A stretch of 22,534 bases of DNA. Origin: Candidatus Sordicultor fermentans (GTDB taxonomy: Bacteria; Atribacterota; Atribacteria; Atribacterales; Caldatribacteriaceae). The DNA lies in contig DGDO01000130.1 of NCBI GenBank assembly GCA_002385475.1, positions 1 to 22,534 on the forward strand. The letters run 5' to 3'. The notes beneath the pieces were generated by a model. That model did no database searches, was not told where the DNA came from, and saw only the letters and a program-made list of their open reading frames with translations. Shown piece by piece: positions 1 to 7,364 of this stretch. Positions within the stretch are counted from its first letter, which is position 1, and every line of letters starts with the position of its first letter. Position numbers and translations under genes: made by a program.

Positions 1-102
1 TTATAATTCATTACAAAAAGTAGTTCAATTGAATCGGTTTTTCGGACAAAAACTTTTTAAAATTAATCTGTGAATGAGAATAAATATTAAGTTTCGAATC
101 TC

Positions 103-132
103 TTTAAAAAGCAAAAGCCTTTATGGTATAAT
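103..132 (+). promoter_or_regulatory. Predicted promoter of mntP (extended -10)
   Basis: A perfect TATAAT lies at 127-132 and is preceded by TG at 124-125, giving an extended -10 (TGnTATAAT). A weak -35-like TTTAAA is at 103-108 with an 18-base spacer. The predicted transcript would start near 139, leaving a leader of only about 20 bases, so no manganese riboswitch fits between this promoter and the gene. Confidence 0.5.
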
Positions 133-161
133 CCACCAGGTTTTAAAAAGGAATGATCTCA

Positions 162-707
162 TTGTTAGAAACATTTATTATCGCTATAGGATTAGGTTTA
201 GACGCCTTCTCTTTAGCTACAGCCTTCGGGATGTGCCAGAAGGCCTGCCCGCGAGATGCCAGATTGCGTCTCTCGTTTTCCTTTGGTGCTTTTCAGTTTT
301 TCATGCCACTCGTGGGTTTTGGAGTGGGTCGACAAGTAGCACGATTTATCAGCTCTTTTGACCACTGGGTAGTTTTAGGAATACTATCTTTAGTGGGAGG
401 GAAGATGATTTATGAAGGGTGGAAAAGAGATAGCGACACACCTCTTATAGACTTCAGTCGAGGCTGGCCTCTCTTTCTTGCTTCTTTAGCTACCAGTATC
501 GATGCCTTAGCGGTAGGATTCTCTTTTGCCCTTATGGGTAAAAATATCTGGTTTTCCGCTCTGATTATCGGAATAGTAGCACTATTTATGACTTATTCAG
601 GAGTTTCCTTAGGACATAAAATAAGAGGAGTTTTTTCCTCTCCCGAGGTAATGGGAGGAATAGCTATTATATTAGTGGGGTTAAAGATTTTCTTAGAAGA
701 TTTGTAG
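162..707 (+). CDS. mntP: Manganese efflux pump MntP
   Basis: Small integral membrane protein of about 181 residues, near the usual MntP length, predicted to export Mn(II) across the inner membrane. The two halves carry the family's paired acidic motifs in membrane helices: GLDAFS near the N-terminus and ATSIDALAVG near residue 115. About six hydrophobic helices are visible. I place the start at TTG 162 because the purine-rich AAAAAGGA (145-152) sits 9 bases before it. The in-frame ATG at 153 touches that site directly, leaving no spacing, but cannot be excluded. The stop is 15 bases before the radical SAM gene, suggesting co-transcription. Known family role: Mn export protecting against Mn excess. 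The regulator is not visible; no yybP-ykoY-like leader was found in the 150 bases available. Confidence 0.9.
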   Translation: MLETFIIAIGLGLDAFSLATAFGMCQKACPRDARLRLSFSFGAFQFFMPLVGFGVGRQVARFISSFDHWVVLGILSLVGGKMIYEGWKRDSDTPLIDFSRGWPLFLASLATSIDALAVGFSFALMGKNIWFSALIIGIVALFMTYSGVSLGHKIRGVFSSPEVMGGIAIILVGLKIFLEDL

Positions 708-722
708 AGAGAAGGAAAACTT

Positions 723-1481
723 ATGGCAAAAAAATGTATTTTTGGACCCATATTATCACGAAGATTAGGCAGTTCTCTGGGAATCAATCTCCTCCCTTAT
801 AAAACTTGCAGCTTGAACTGCATATATTGTGAATGCGGAGTGACCACCAATTTAACCACAGAAAGAAAAGAATATATTCCCACTCAAGAAGTGATAGAAA
901 GTCTCAAAAAATATGCTGCCTCTTCCCAATTTCGCAGCGCGCCTCCTTATTGTATCACTTTTGCCGGCTGGGGAGAGCCCACGCTTCATTCTGCTTTAGG
1001 AGAAATCGCCCATTTTATCAAAAAACTCTTCCCCGAGCAAAAATTAGTCCTAATCACCAACGGAACTCTTTTTGCTTTCTATGAAGAACTTTCAGAAGAA
1101 GTAAAGGAAATGGATATCATAATTCCTTCCCTGGACGCTGCTTCTCCTCAAGCTCTCCAGGCCATTGACCAGCCTCATCCTCGGATTACTCTAAATTCTT
1201 ACATAGAGAGCTTAATTAAATTACGTAAACATTTCCCGGGGGAAATATGGTTAGAGATTTTTATAGTAGAAGGGATAAACGACTCAGAAAGAGAGCTAAA
1301 TTTTCTCAAAGAGAAAATCGCCCTCGTTTCTCCTCATCGGGTGCAAATTAATGCTCTGGATCGAAATCCTGCCCGGGAAGGAGTAAAATCCCCTCCTTTT
1401 TATAAGCTGGAAGAAATAGCCTCTTTTTTAGGAGGGGAAACAATCCTTCCCTCACCGAGAAAGTCTAAAGTTGTGGTTTGA
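723..1481 (+). CDS. Radical SAM protein, COG0731-like Fe-S oxidoreductase
   Basis: A 252-residue cytosolic radical SAM enzyme. The cluster motif CxxxCxxC is clear (Cys29, Cys33, Cys36). The N-terminal signature SRRLGSSLGINLLPYKTCS (from residue 12) is typical of the COG0731 group of putative Fe-S oxidoreductases. A glycine-rich SAM-contact segment, FAGWGEPTLH, follows near residue 80. The substrate of this group is mostly undefined; I do not assign one. The ATG at 723 has GAAGGA about 7 bases upstream and lies 15 bases after mntP. The C-terminal wHTH-like tail seen in some relatives is shortened here. The last 17 bases overlap the 3' end of the homocysteine methyltransferase gene on the other strand. 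Confidence 0.85.
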   Translation: MAKKCIFGPILSRRLGSSLGINLLPYKTCSLNCIYCECGVTTNLTTERKEYIPTQEVIESLKKYAASSQFRSAPPYCITFAGWGEPTLHSALGEIAHFIKKLFPEQKLVLITNGTLFAFYEELSEEVKEMDIIIPSLDAASPQALQAIDQPHPRITLNSYIESLIKLRKHFPGEIWLEIFIVEGINDSERELNFLKEKIALVSPHRVQINALDRNPAREGVKSPPFYKLEEIASFLGGETILPSPRKSKVVV

Positions 1482-2358
1482 AAGCAGACACTTCTTGAAT
1501 AGCTTTTTTGATGGCAGCAATATACTTTTCATCTGTTCCACAACATCCACCAATTATGCTTGCTCCCAATTGAAGTAATTGTTTAGTTCCTCTTTCAAAA
1601 TCTTCCGGAGTTTCGGTATAAATTACCTCTCCTTCCACCACTTGAGGAATGCCAGCATTAGGTTTAAAAGAAAGAGGCCCGAGATAGCTTTCTCGATATT
1701 GACGGGCAATTTCTATTATCTCCTTTATCCCTCCTCCACAGTTAGCACCCAGAGCAGCGATGGATTCATCTTTAAAAATTTCCACTATTTGATGGGGGCT
1801 TTCTCCCATTAAAGTGGTAAAATGTTCCTCGCCCCGCTCCTCAAAGGTAAAACTAACTATGGCTTCACCACCAGAATTTTTAATTGCCTCCAAGGCTAAA
1901 AGAGCTTCGGAAGAAAAACTGAAAGTCTCTAAGTGAAATATCTTTATTCCCTCTTCTTGTAAAAGCTCAACTTGTTCCTGAAAAACTTTTTGAGCTTCTT
2001 CTGGAGAGAGGTCTCCATAAGGTTCAATAAATTCTCCCAGAGGTCCTATTGAGGCAGCCAGCAGCACTCCTTCTTTCAGTGTATTTTTAGCTATTTCTGC
2101 TGCCTGGTGGATTATTTCCTTAATTTTCCCCTCCAGGTGGTAACGCTCAAGACGAATACGGTTGGCGCCAAAGGTATTGGTTTGAATAAGGGTAGAACCT
2201 GCCTCTACATAGCTTCGGTGCACCCGGGCTATCTCTTCAGGATGGGAAAGGTTCCATTCCTCTGGAGGATGGCCTGCCGGAAGACCCAATTTCTGTAAGC
2301 GAGTTCCCATTGCTCCGTCAAAAATTATTACCTCTCTTTTTAATATCCCAGACAGCAT
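1465..2358 (-). CDS. Homocysteine S-methyltransferase domain protein (MetH N-terminal-like)
   Basis: A 297-residue stand-alone homocysteine-binding barrel. The N-terminal FDGAMGTRLQ and the Zn-binding cysteines (Cys207 in GANCGGG, Cys272 and Cys273 in GGCCGT) are present, so it should activate homocysteine thiolate through zinc. Known relatives are the first module of cobalamin-dependent MetH and the MmuM/BHMT proteins. The folate, cobalamin and SAM-reactivation modules of full MetH are absent, so the methyl donor is either a separate corrinoid protein or a small donor such as S-methylmethionine; the sequence does not decide. The ATG at 2358 has an excellent GAGGAGG site 6-7 bases upstream. 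The 3' end overlaps the convergent radical SAM gene by 17 bases. No S-box-like leader was seen. Confidence 0.85.
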   Translation of the reverse strand: MLSGILKREVIIFDGAMGTRLQKLGLPAGHPPEEWNLSHPEEIARVHRSYVEAGSTLIQTNTFGANRIRLERYHLEGKIKEIIHQAAEIAKNTLKEGVLLAASIGPLGEFIEPYGDLSPEEAQKVFQEQVELLQEEGIKIFHLETFSFSSEALLALEAIKNSGGEAIVSFTFEERGEEHFTTLMGESPHQIVEIFKDESIAALGANCGGGIKEIIEIARQYRESYLGPLSFKPNAGIPQVVEGEVIYTETPEDFERGTKQLLQLGASIIGGCCGTDEKYIAAIKKAIQEVSAFKPQL

Positions 2359-2374
2359 ACTTTTCCTCCTCTTT

Positions 2375-2396
2375 TTAAGATAAATTTAAGATAAAT
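2375..2396. repeat. Perfect 11-bp tandem repeat before the methyltransferase gene
   Basis: TTAAGATAAAT occurs twice back to back (2375-2385 and 2386-2396). It lies between the Shine-Dalgarno of the minus-strand methyltransferase gene and its predicted -10, covering the expected transcription start. The position suits an operator or an initiation-region element. Only two copies exist and the sequence is AT-rich, so chance slippage is possible. Confidence 0.6.
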
Positions 2397-2402
2397 ATAT
2401 CA
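2394..2402 (-). promoter_or_regulatory. Possible extended -10 of the methyltransferase gene
   Basis: On the minus strand this reads TGATATATT, matching the extended -10 pattern TGnTATAAT in all but one base. No good -35 is seen at 17-18 bases. It resembles the extended -10 sites predicted for the MFS gene (TGATATAAT) and the rpiB-like gene (TGATAAAAT). Confidence 0.35.
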
Positions 2403-2484
2403 TAGAACAGACTATAAGAGAGTGCTGCCCCCCCCTTATAAGCCCCTGGAAAAAACGTAAAAGTCTAAAAAAACAAATATTATT

Positions 2485-2499
2485 GAGGAAGAGATCCTC
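2485..2499 (+). repeat. Short stem in repeat unit A2
   Basis: GAGGA (2485-2489) pairs with TCCTC (2495-2499) across a 5-base loop. It is followed by TTATAAACCTC and an A-tract ending in ACGTAAAAA. This is the equivalent of the AAGGA/TCCTT stem at 14296-14308 in array B. Confidence 0.5.
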
Positions 2500-2535
2500 T
2501 TATAAACCTCAAAAAAACGTAAAAAGCAAATACGA

Positions 2536-2559
2536 CTGGTGAAAAAAATCATTCACCAG
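2536..2559 (+). repeat. Perfect 8-bp stem-loop in repeat unit A3
   Basis: CTGGTGAA (2536-2543) pairs perfectly with TTCACCAG (2552-2559) around the 8-base loop AAAAATCA. A second small stem, GGGA/TCCC (2565-2575), follows. Read on the minus strand the hairpin is followed by a T-rich stretch, so it could act as a terminator-like structure in that direction. Confidence 0.65.
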
Positions 2560-2712
2560 CACAAGGGAGCTTCCCCTACTATCATGACCGGTTTTGCAGA
2601 ACACTATAAATCCCGAAAAAGAAGTGAACTTCCCTTTTTACAAGTCTGGTATTTACCTTCTTTCTCCTACAGGAAAAGTAATAAAGAAAAGTCCCCTTTA
2701 AAAAAATAGATT

Positions 2713-2741
2713 TTGAGCAATTCGTCAAGGTAGGGTAAAAT
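2713..2741 (+). promoter_or_regulatory. Predicted promoter of the FGGY kinase operon
   Basis: TTGAGC (2713-2718) and TAAAAT (2736-2741) are separated by 17 bases, a good housekeeping-type arrangement. It lies about 30 bases upstream of the kinase ATG and outside repeat array A. The -35 hexamer is identical to that predicted for mgtE. Confidence 0.6.
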
Positions 2742-2773
2742 AGTAGAAATTAAAGCCGAAGGGGTGAATAAAA

Positions 2774-4303
2774 ATGTATCTTTTAGGAACAGATATTGGT
2801 ACACAGGGAACCAAAACAGTCATGGTCAACGAAAAAGGTGAGTTTATAACTGATGCTTTTCAAGAGTATGAAGTCATCACTCCCCGACCTTCCTGGGCAG
2901 AACAGTGGCCTGATGTATGGTTAGAGGCAGTGGTTAAAACTATCTCTGAGTGCGTAGAAAAATCCAAGGTCGATCCTCGGGATATTGCGGGGTTAGCTAT
3001 CAGCGGTCTTTATGGGGGTTCAGGTATTCCAGTAGACGAAGAGATAAAACCTCTCTATCCTTGCTTAATCTGGATGGATAGAAGAGCACGAGAAGAAACT
3101 CAGTGGGTAAAAGATCATGTTCCCCAGGAAAAAATTTTCGGAATTACTGGAAATTATGTTGATTCCTATTACGGCTTTACCAAAATGATGTGGATTCGTA
3201 ATAACGAGCCAGAAGTGTGGAAAAAAATCTACCAGTTTGTCACTCCTAAAGACTATGTGGTCTATCATCTAACCGATGTTTTAGCTACTGATTATTCGTC
3301 AGCGGGAAACATTGGAGGAGTTTTTGATATTCGAAAGCGCACCTGGTCGGAAGAAATGTGTGAAATTTTGGGGATTCCTAAAAGAATGCTCCCTGATAAA
3401 ATTTTAAAATCCTCTGATATAGTAGGAAAACTCAATGCTAAATTTGCCAGAGAAACTGGCCTGCAGGAAGGGACTCCAGTCGTATCAGGAGGAATTGATG
3501 CTCCAGTAGCTCAGCTTTCCGCCGGGGTGCTATCTGAAGGAGAACACGTAGCTATGGCTGGAACTTCAATGTGCTGGGGAACGGTGCATGGAGGACAATA
3601 TCTGACTCCCCTATTAGTTAGCTTTCCTTATGTAGTTTATGATGATAAGTTGATTTATACTTTTGGAGGGAGTGCCACCTCTGGAGGGCTGGCCCGCTGG
3701 TTCAGGGATCAATTTGGAAAATACGAGAAAGAAGTAGAAAAAAATACCGGCATATCAGCTTACACCCTATTAGAACTACAAACTCAAGATATTCCCCCAG
3801 GAAGCGAAGGAGTGGTGGTTTTACCTTATTTCATGGGTGAGCGCTCACCTATCTGGGATCCCGATGCCCGAGGAACTATTTTTGGATTGTCTCTTTACCA
3901 CAGTCGAGCCCATGTCTATCGAGCAATGTTAGAAGCAGCGGCTTACTCCTTGCGCCACAATATGGAAGAAGGAATAAAAGCGGGCTTGAAGCTTGATCCG
4001 GAGTGCTGGATAGTAGGGGGAGTCGCTCGCTCTTCGTTCTGGGTACAAATTTTTGCCGATATCACTGGCTTCGATATGAAAAGACTTTCCAAAGATGTAG
4101 AGGCTCCCTTTGGTGATGCTTTCCTGGCCGGGCTGGGAACGGGAGTAATCGATAAACCAGAACGAATCAAGGAGTGGGTAGACTTTCGTCCAACAATTAA
4201 AGTAAACCAAGATAACCATCACATTTATGACCAATATTACTCCATTTATAGGGAGCTTTATGAGAATACTAAAGCAACTATGAAAAAGTTAGCCGATATA
4301 TAG
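2774..4303 (+). CDS. FGGY-family carbohydrate kinase (xylulokinase-like)
   Basis: A 509-residue cytosolic sugar or polyol kinase of normal FGGY length. The N-terminal phosphate loop GTDIGTQGTK (residues 5-14), substrate-side segment IWMDRRA (about 99-105), catalytic Asp242 in SGGIDAPVAQLSAG, and C-terminal GERSPIWDPDARG (about 359-371) and GGVARSSFW (about 416-424) are all present. It should transfer the ATP gamma-phosphate to a sugar hydroxyl. The motifs are closest to xylulokinase-like and uncharacterised FGGY groups; the true substrate (ketopentose, polyol or other) cannot be read off. The ATG at 2774 has GAAGGGGTG 7 bases upstream. It leads a three-gene cluster with high-molecular-weight rubredoxin (14-base gap) and Fe-ADH, suggesting phosphorylation coupled to alcohol/aldehyde redox steps, which is inference. 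Confidence 0.85.
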   Translation: MYLLGTDIGTQGTKTVMVNEKGEFITDAFQEYEVITPRPSWAEQWPDVWLEAVVKTISECVEKSKVDPRDIAGLAISGLYGGSGIPVDEEIKPLYPCLIWMDRRAREETQWVKDHVPQEKIFGITGNYVDSYYGFTKMMWIRNNEPEVWKKIYQFVTPKDYVVYHLTDVLATDYSSAGNIGGVFDIRKRTWSEEMCEILGIPKRMLPDKILKSSDIVGKLNAKFARETGLQEGTPVVSGGIDAPVAQLSAGVLSEGEHVAMAGTSMCWGTVHGGQYLTPLLVSFPYVVYDDKLIYTFGGSATSGGLARWFRDQFGKYEKEVEKNTGISAYTLLELQTQDIPPGSEGVVVLPYFMGERSPIWDPDARGTIFGLSLYHSRAHVYRAMLEAAAYSLRHNMEEGIKAGLKLDPECWIVGGVARSSFWVQIFADITGFDMKRLSKDVEAPFGDAFLAGLGTGVIDKPERIKEWVDFRPTIKVNQDNHHIYDQYYSIYRELYENTKATMKKLADI

Positions 4304-4317
4304 AAAGGAGAGCAAAC

Positions 4318-4995
4318 TTGAATTTAGATGCTCTTTATGCTCTAAATTGCGGGATGTACATTCTATGTTCGGGATGGGAAGGAAAATTCAACGGTCTTAT
4401 CGTAAATGCTCTAACCCAGGTAACCGCCTTCCCTCCTCAACTGGTGGTGAGTGTAAACAAAGAAAGTTTAACCTCTACCTATATACAGAAAAGTGGCTAT
4501 TTTTCAGTATCAGTTCTGGAAAAAAACACTCCGCTACCTCTCATTGGCCTCTTTGGCTTCCGCAGTGGTAGAGATACTGACAAATTATCTCAAGTTAAAC
4601 ACCGCCTGGGTAAGACAGGAATGCCCATCATCACTGAACATACAGTGGCTTATTTAGAAGCCAAAGTGGTTAATGAGTTAGATGCTGGTACTCACTTTGT
4701 GTTTCTGGGAGAAATATTAGAAACCGATTTTACCGAAAAAGGTGGAGAACCAATGACTTATAGTTACTATCGAGATATAAAAGGAGGCAGAGTCCCTCGC
4801 ACCGCTGCCACTTACCACGAAGAAACCAAAGAAAAAGAGCGTTATCGATGTCAGGTTTGTGGCTATATCTATGATTCTTCTTTTGGTGACCCCGATTCAG
4901 GGATAAAGCCTGGAACTCTGTTTTCCGACCTACCTCCTCAGTGGGTGTGTCCCATCTGTGGAGCAAGTAAAGATCAGTTTGAAAAAATTCAGTAA
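4318..4995 (+). CDS. hrb: High-molecular-weight rubredoxin (flavin reductase-rubredoxin fusion)
   Basis: A 225-residue two-domain redox protein. Residues 1 to about 160 match the FMN-binding split-barrel flavin reductase domain (start LNCGMYILCSGWEGKFNGL). Residues 176-225 form a complete rubredoxin with iron ligands Cys178, Cys181, Cys211 and Cys214. This is the architecture and approximate length of the Hrb protein known from Moorella, which passes electrons from NADH to a flavodiiron protein for NO or O2 reduction. No flavodiiron gene is in this window. The TTG start at 4318 follows GAAAGGAG with about 7-bases spacing. It sits 14 bases after the kinase and 18 before Fe-ADH. A role supplying or removing electrons for the neighbouring dehydrogenase, or stress protection of it, is inference. 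Confidence 0.88.
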   Translation: MNLDALYALNCGMYILCSGWEGKFNGLIVNALTQVTAFPPQLVVSVNKESLTSTYIQKSGYFSVSVLEKNTPLPLIGLFGFRSGRDTDKLSQVKHRLGKTGMPIITEHTVAYLEAKVVNELDAGTHFVFLGEILETDFTEKGGEPMTYSYYRDIKGGRVPRTAATYHEETKEKERYRCQVCGYIYDSSFGDPDSGIKPGTLFSDLPPQWVCPICGASKDQFEKIQ

Positions 4996-5013
4996 AATTG
5001 AGGAGGCACAAAA

Positions 5014-6180
5014 TTGAGAAATTTTGATTACTGCAATCCCACCAGAATAATTTTTGGTAAAGGAGAAACTGACCGGGTAGGGAAAGAATGCCAGAAGCTG
5101 GGGAAAAAAGTTCTCTTTATATATGGGGGAGGAAGCATTAAACAAAATGGGTTATACGATAGAATAATGAAACATCTGCAAGAAGAAAAACTTGTCGTTT
5201 ATGAGTTAGGAGGAGTTAAACCCAACCCCCGTATTGATAAGGTAAGGGAAGGAGTAGCTATATGTAAAAAGGAGAAAATCGATCTGGTTTTAGCGGTGGG
5301 AGGAGGAAGTGTTCTTGATACCGGAAAAATTGTAGCTGCAGGTGCTATCTATCCGGGAGACCCCTGGGACTTTTTTATCGATGAGCATAAAATCCCGGGT
5401 AAAATACCTCTGGTTACTGTTTTGACTTTAGCTGCTACTGGTTCAGAAATGAATCACAATGCCGTCATCACCAATGAGGAAACTCTGGAGAAACTCGGAA
5501 CTCACAATCCTCACCTCTATCCCACCCTTTCCATTCTTGATCCGGAAAATACCTACACCGTTCCTCGAGATCAAACCGTAAACGGTATCGTCGACATGAT
5601 GGCTCATGTTTTCGAGCAGTATTTTCACCCTTTTCCTGAAACCCCCCTACAGGACCGGTGGGCAGAAGGATTGATGAAAACCATCATTGAATACACTCCC
5701 CGGGTTTTACAAAACCCCACTGATTATGATGGGCGAGCAGTAATTATGTGGTGTGGTACTATGGCTCTCAACCATCTTTTAGAAGAAGCAGGAGGAGGCG
5801 GAGAGTGGACCTGCCACCCTATAGAGCATGTTTTGAGTGCAGTTTATGACATCCCTCACGGAGCAGGATTAGCTATAATTTTTCCCCAGTGGATGAAGTA
5901 TGTCCTGGATGTTATCCCTCACAAATTTACTCAGTTTGCAGAAAGAGTCTGGGAAATTCCTCGAGCCAATAAAAGCGACCAGGAATTGGGACTGGCAGGA
6001 ATTGAAAGAACCCGAGAATGGTTTCGAGAAATTGGCGCTCCCACTACTTTAAGAGAAGCAGGAATTGGCGAAGAAAAATTAACAGAAATGGCCAGAATGG
6101 CAGTCAAATCAGGAAATTTAGGGGTAACAAAAGTTTTAGATGAAAAGGACGTGGAAGAGATTTTAAGAATGTCTCTGTAA
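5014..6180 (+). CDS. Iron-containing alcohol dehydrogenase (butanol dehydrogenase/YqhD type)
   Basis: A 388-residue group III alcohol dehydrogenase, full length. The nucleotide-binding GGGSVLDTGK lies at 97-106. Metal ligands Asp194 and His198 (GIVDMMAHVFEQ), His268 (TCHPIEH) and His282 (IPHGAG) match the Asp-His-His-His set of YqhD, including the 14-residue spacing between the last two. It should interconvert aldehydes and primary alcohols with NAD(P)H. Motifs favour the COG1979 (BdhA/YqhD) subgroup; the natural substrate is unknown. The TTG start at 5014 is preceded by GAGGAGG at about 8 bases. It is the last gene of the kinase-Hrb-ADH cluster. Its final 18 bases overlap the convergent MFS gene, leaving no intergenic terminator. 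Confidence 0.9.
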   Translation: MRNFDYCNPTRIIFGKGETDRVGKECQKLGKKVLFIYGGGSIKQNGLYDRIMKHLQEEKLVVYELGGVKPNPRIDKVREGVAICKKEKIDLVLAVGGGSVLDTGKIVAAGAIYPGDPWDFFIDEHKIPGKIPLVTVLTLAATGSEMNHNAVITNEETLEKLGTHNPHLYPTLSILDPENTYTVPRDQTVNGIVDMMAHVFEQYFHPFPETPLQDRWAEGLMKTIIEYTPRVLQNPTDYDGRAVIMWCGTMALNHLLEEAGGGGEWTCHPIEHVLSAVYDIPHGAGLAIIFPQWMKYVLDVIPHKFTQFAERVWEIPRANKSDQELGLAGIERTREWFREIGAPTTLREAGIGEEKLTEMARMAVKSGNLGVTKVLDEKDVEEILRMSL

Positions 6181-7335
6181 AGAAAAATGGGGAAAGAGCA
6201 AAAGAAAAATTAAGAAACTTAGAGCTACAAACAAAGAAAAAAACCTGATAGAGGAACTAATTCCTATCCGGTCGGCTACTAAACCAAAAAGACCAGGAGC
6301 AAATGCATTAGTTAAAGTGGTAGCAGCCATCATCAAACCAAAAATTTGCCCTTTCCCCTGAGAAGAAAAAGAAGAGAGAATATAGTTCTGGGCAGGCATA
6401 AATCCTAACCAGCAACTCCCCAACAAAAAGAAGAGAATCATCAAAAAAATAGCGTTTTGTACATAAGCGAGAACCCATATGATAGGAATGGTAAGAGCAG
6501 AAATCCATAGTATAAAAGGGAAAGGTGGAAAGCGGTCTACTAACCTACCCAGAACTAAAGTAGCAAGCATTCCCCCTAAGAACAATACACCAGTAACTAA
6601 ATTGGCAGAAGAGGGAGAAAAAGCTCTTTCTTTAACAAGATAAGTAGGAGCAAAATTTACTATAGCGGTTATACTTAAAATTCTCAAAGCTAAAGCCAGA
6701 AAAAAAAGGATTTGGACTCCCAAAGAAAGAGAAGATCCTGTTTCCCGAGGAGAAGAAGAGAAATGAGATTGTTTTTCTTTTCCTGGTCTGGGAAATATCT
6801 TGAGAAAACAATAGCCAATTATTATGCCAGGAAAGGCAGTAACATAAAGAATTCCTCTCCAGCTTATTTTCTGCAAGAGAGCTCCATAGAGAAGAAACAT
6901 AATAAAAATTCCCAAAGCTCCCCAGAACTCAAAGTTTCCTAATTGAGTTCCTTTTTGTTTATCGGTACTATCACTTACTAAAGCGTAAGCTGCCGGATGA
7001 TAAGTACTCACTCCTGAAGCGGCGACAAAAAGAAAGAAAATAAAAACAAAGACATTACCTGCCCATCCTAAAAGGAAAAAGCCTAAAGAAGCTATCAAAA
7101 ATCCCCCTCCTATGAGAGTGAAAGGAGAAAGAGAATCAGTAAGTTTTCCAAAAATAAAAGAAAAGAGAGCAATAGCTCCTAAATAAAGGGTAAGAATGAC
7201 ACCAGCTGATTTATAGCTCAATCCAAATTGTTCTAAAAGAAGCGGCAAAATAGAAGGTAGAACAAACCAGTAAATGTCATTTACAGCATGGCTCAGACCC
7301 CATTGGCTAATAAAATGGTGATTTCTAGTATCCAT
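6163..7335 (-). CDS. MFS transporter, fosmidomycin-resistance (Fsr) type
   Basis: A 390-residue inner-membrane protein with about 12 hydrophobic helices and a loop near residues 190-205. The N-terminal SHAVNDIYWFVLPSILPLLL and GVSTYHPAAYALVSD (about residues 107-121) resemble the Fsr subfamily of the major facilitator superfamily. That group includes E. coli Fsr, which exports fosmidomycin, but most members have unknown substrates. Export of a small organic molecule is inferred. The ATG at 7335 has only a weak purine-rich site (AAAGAAAAAGA) upstream. It converges on Fe-ADH with an 18-base 3' overlap and is transcribed divergently from the metallopeptidase gene. Confidence 0.8.
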   Translation of the reverse strand: MDTRNHHFISQWGLSHAVNDIYWFVLPSILPLLLEQFGLSYKSAGVILTLYLGAIALFSFIFGKLTDSLSPFTLIGGGFLIASLGFFLLGWAGNVFVFIFFLFVAASGVSTYHPAAYALVSDSTDKQKGTQLGNFEFWGALGIFIMFLLYGALLQKISWRGILYVTAFPGIIIGYCFLKIFPRPGKEKQSHFSSSPRETGSSLSLGVQILFFLALALRILSITAIVNFAPTYLVKERAFSPSSANLVTGVLFLGGMLATLVLGRLVDRFPPFPFILWISALTIPIIWVLAYVQNAIFLMILFFLLGSCWLGFMPAQNYILSSFSSQGKGQIFGLMMAATTLTNAFAPGLFGLVADRIGISSSIRFFSLFVALSFLIFLLLFPHFSLQRHS

Positions 7336-7364
7336 TCTTTTTCTTTAAATCTCCCTGGTTCTCA

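Larger units (their letters stand above)
2410..2620 (+). repeat. Degenerate hairpin-repeat array A
   Basis: At least four related, non-coding units fill much of the divergent intergenic region. Cores are at about 2412-2462, 2465-2525, 2532-2585 and 2600-2620. Shared blocks, read on the plus strand, are a CTTATAA/CTATAA box, a run of C, an A-tract, and ACGTAAAA (2455-2462 and 2517-2524). The third unit has a perfect 8-bp stem with an A-rich loop. The same blocks recur in the same order in the array at 13842-14325. I do not recognise a named repeat family, and no ORF covers it convincingly. Confidence 0.7.

Noticed and set aside
24..33. 10-bp palindrome TTCAATTGAA
   Set aside because: Short AT-rich palindrome expected by chance; no second copy or promoter next to it.
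91..102. tRNA T-loop-like GTTTCGAATC
   Set aside because: No acceptor, D or anticodon stems can be built around it.
2410..2620. CRISPR array
   Set aside because: Units are diverged and spaced irregularly, linkers are conserved rather than unique, and no cas genes are nearby.
2359..2773. S-box or cobalamin riboswitch before the methyltransferase gene
   Set aside because: No recognisable conserved riboswitch core; the structure there belongs to the repeat family found also at 13842-14325.
4270..4299. Sigma-28-like TAAA and GCCGATAT inside the kinase 3' end
   Set aside because: The spacer is about 18 bases instead of about 15, it lies in coding sequence, and the next gene is not a flagellar gene.
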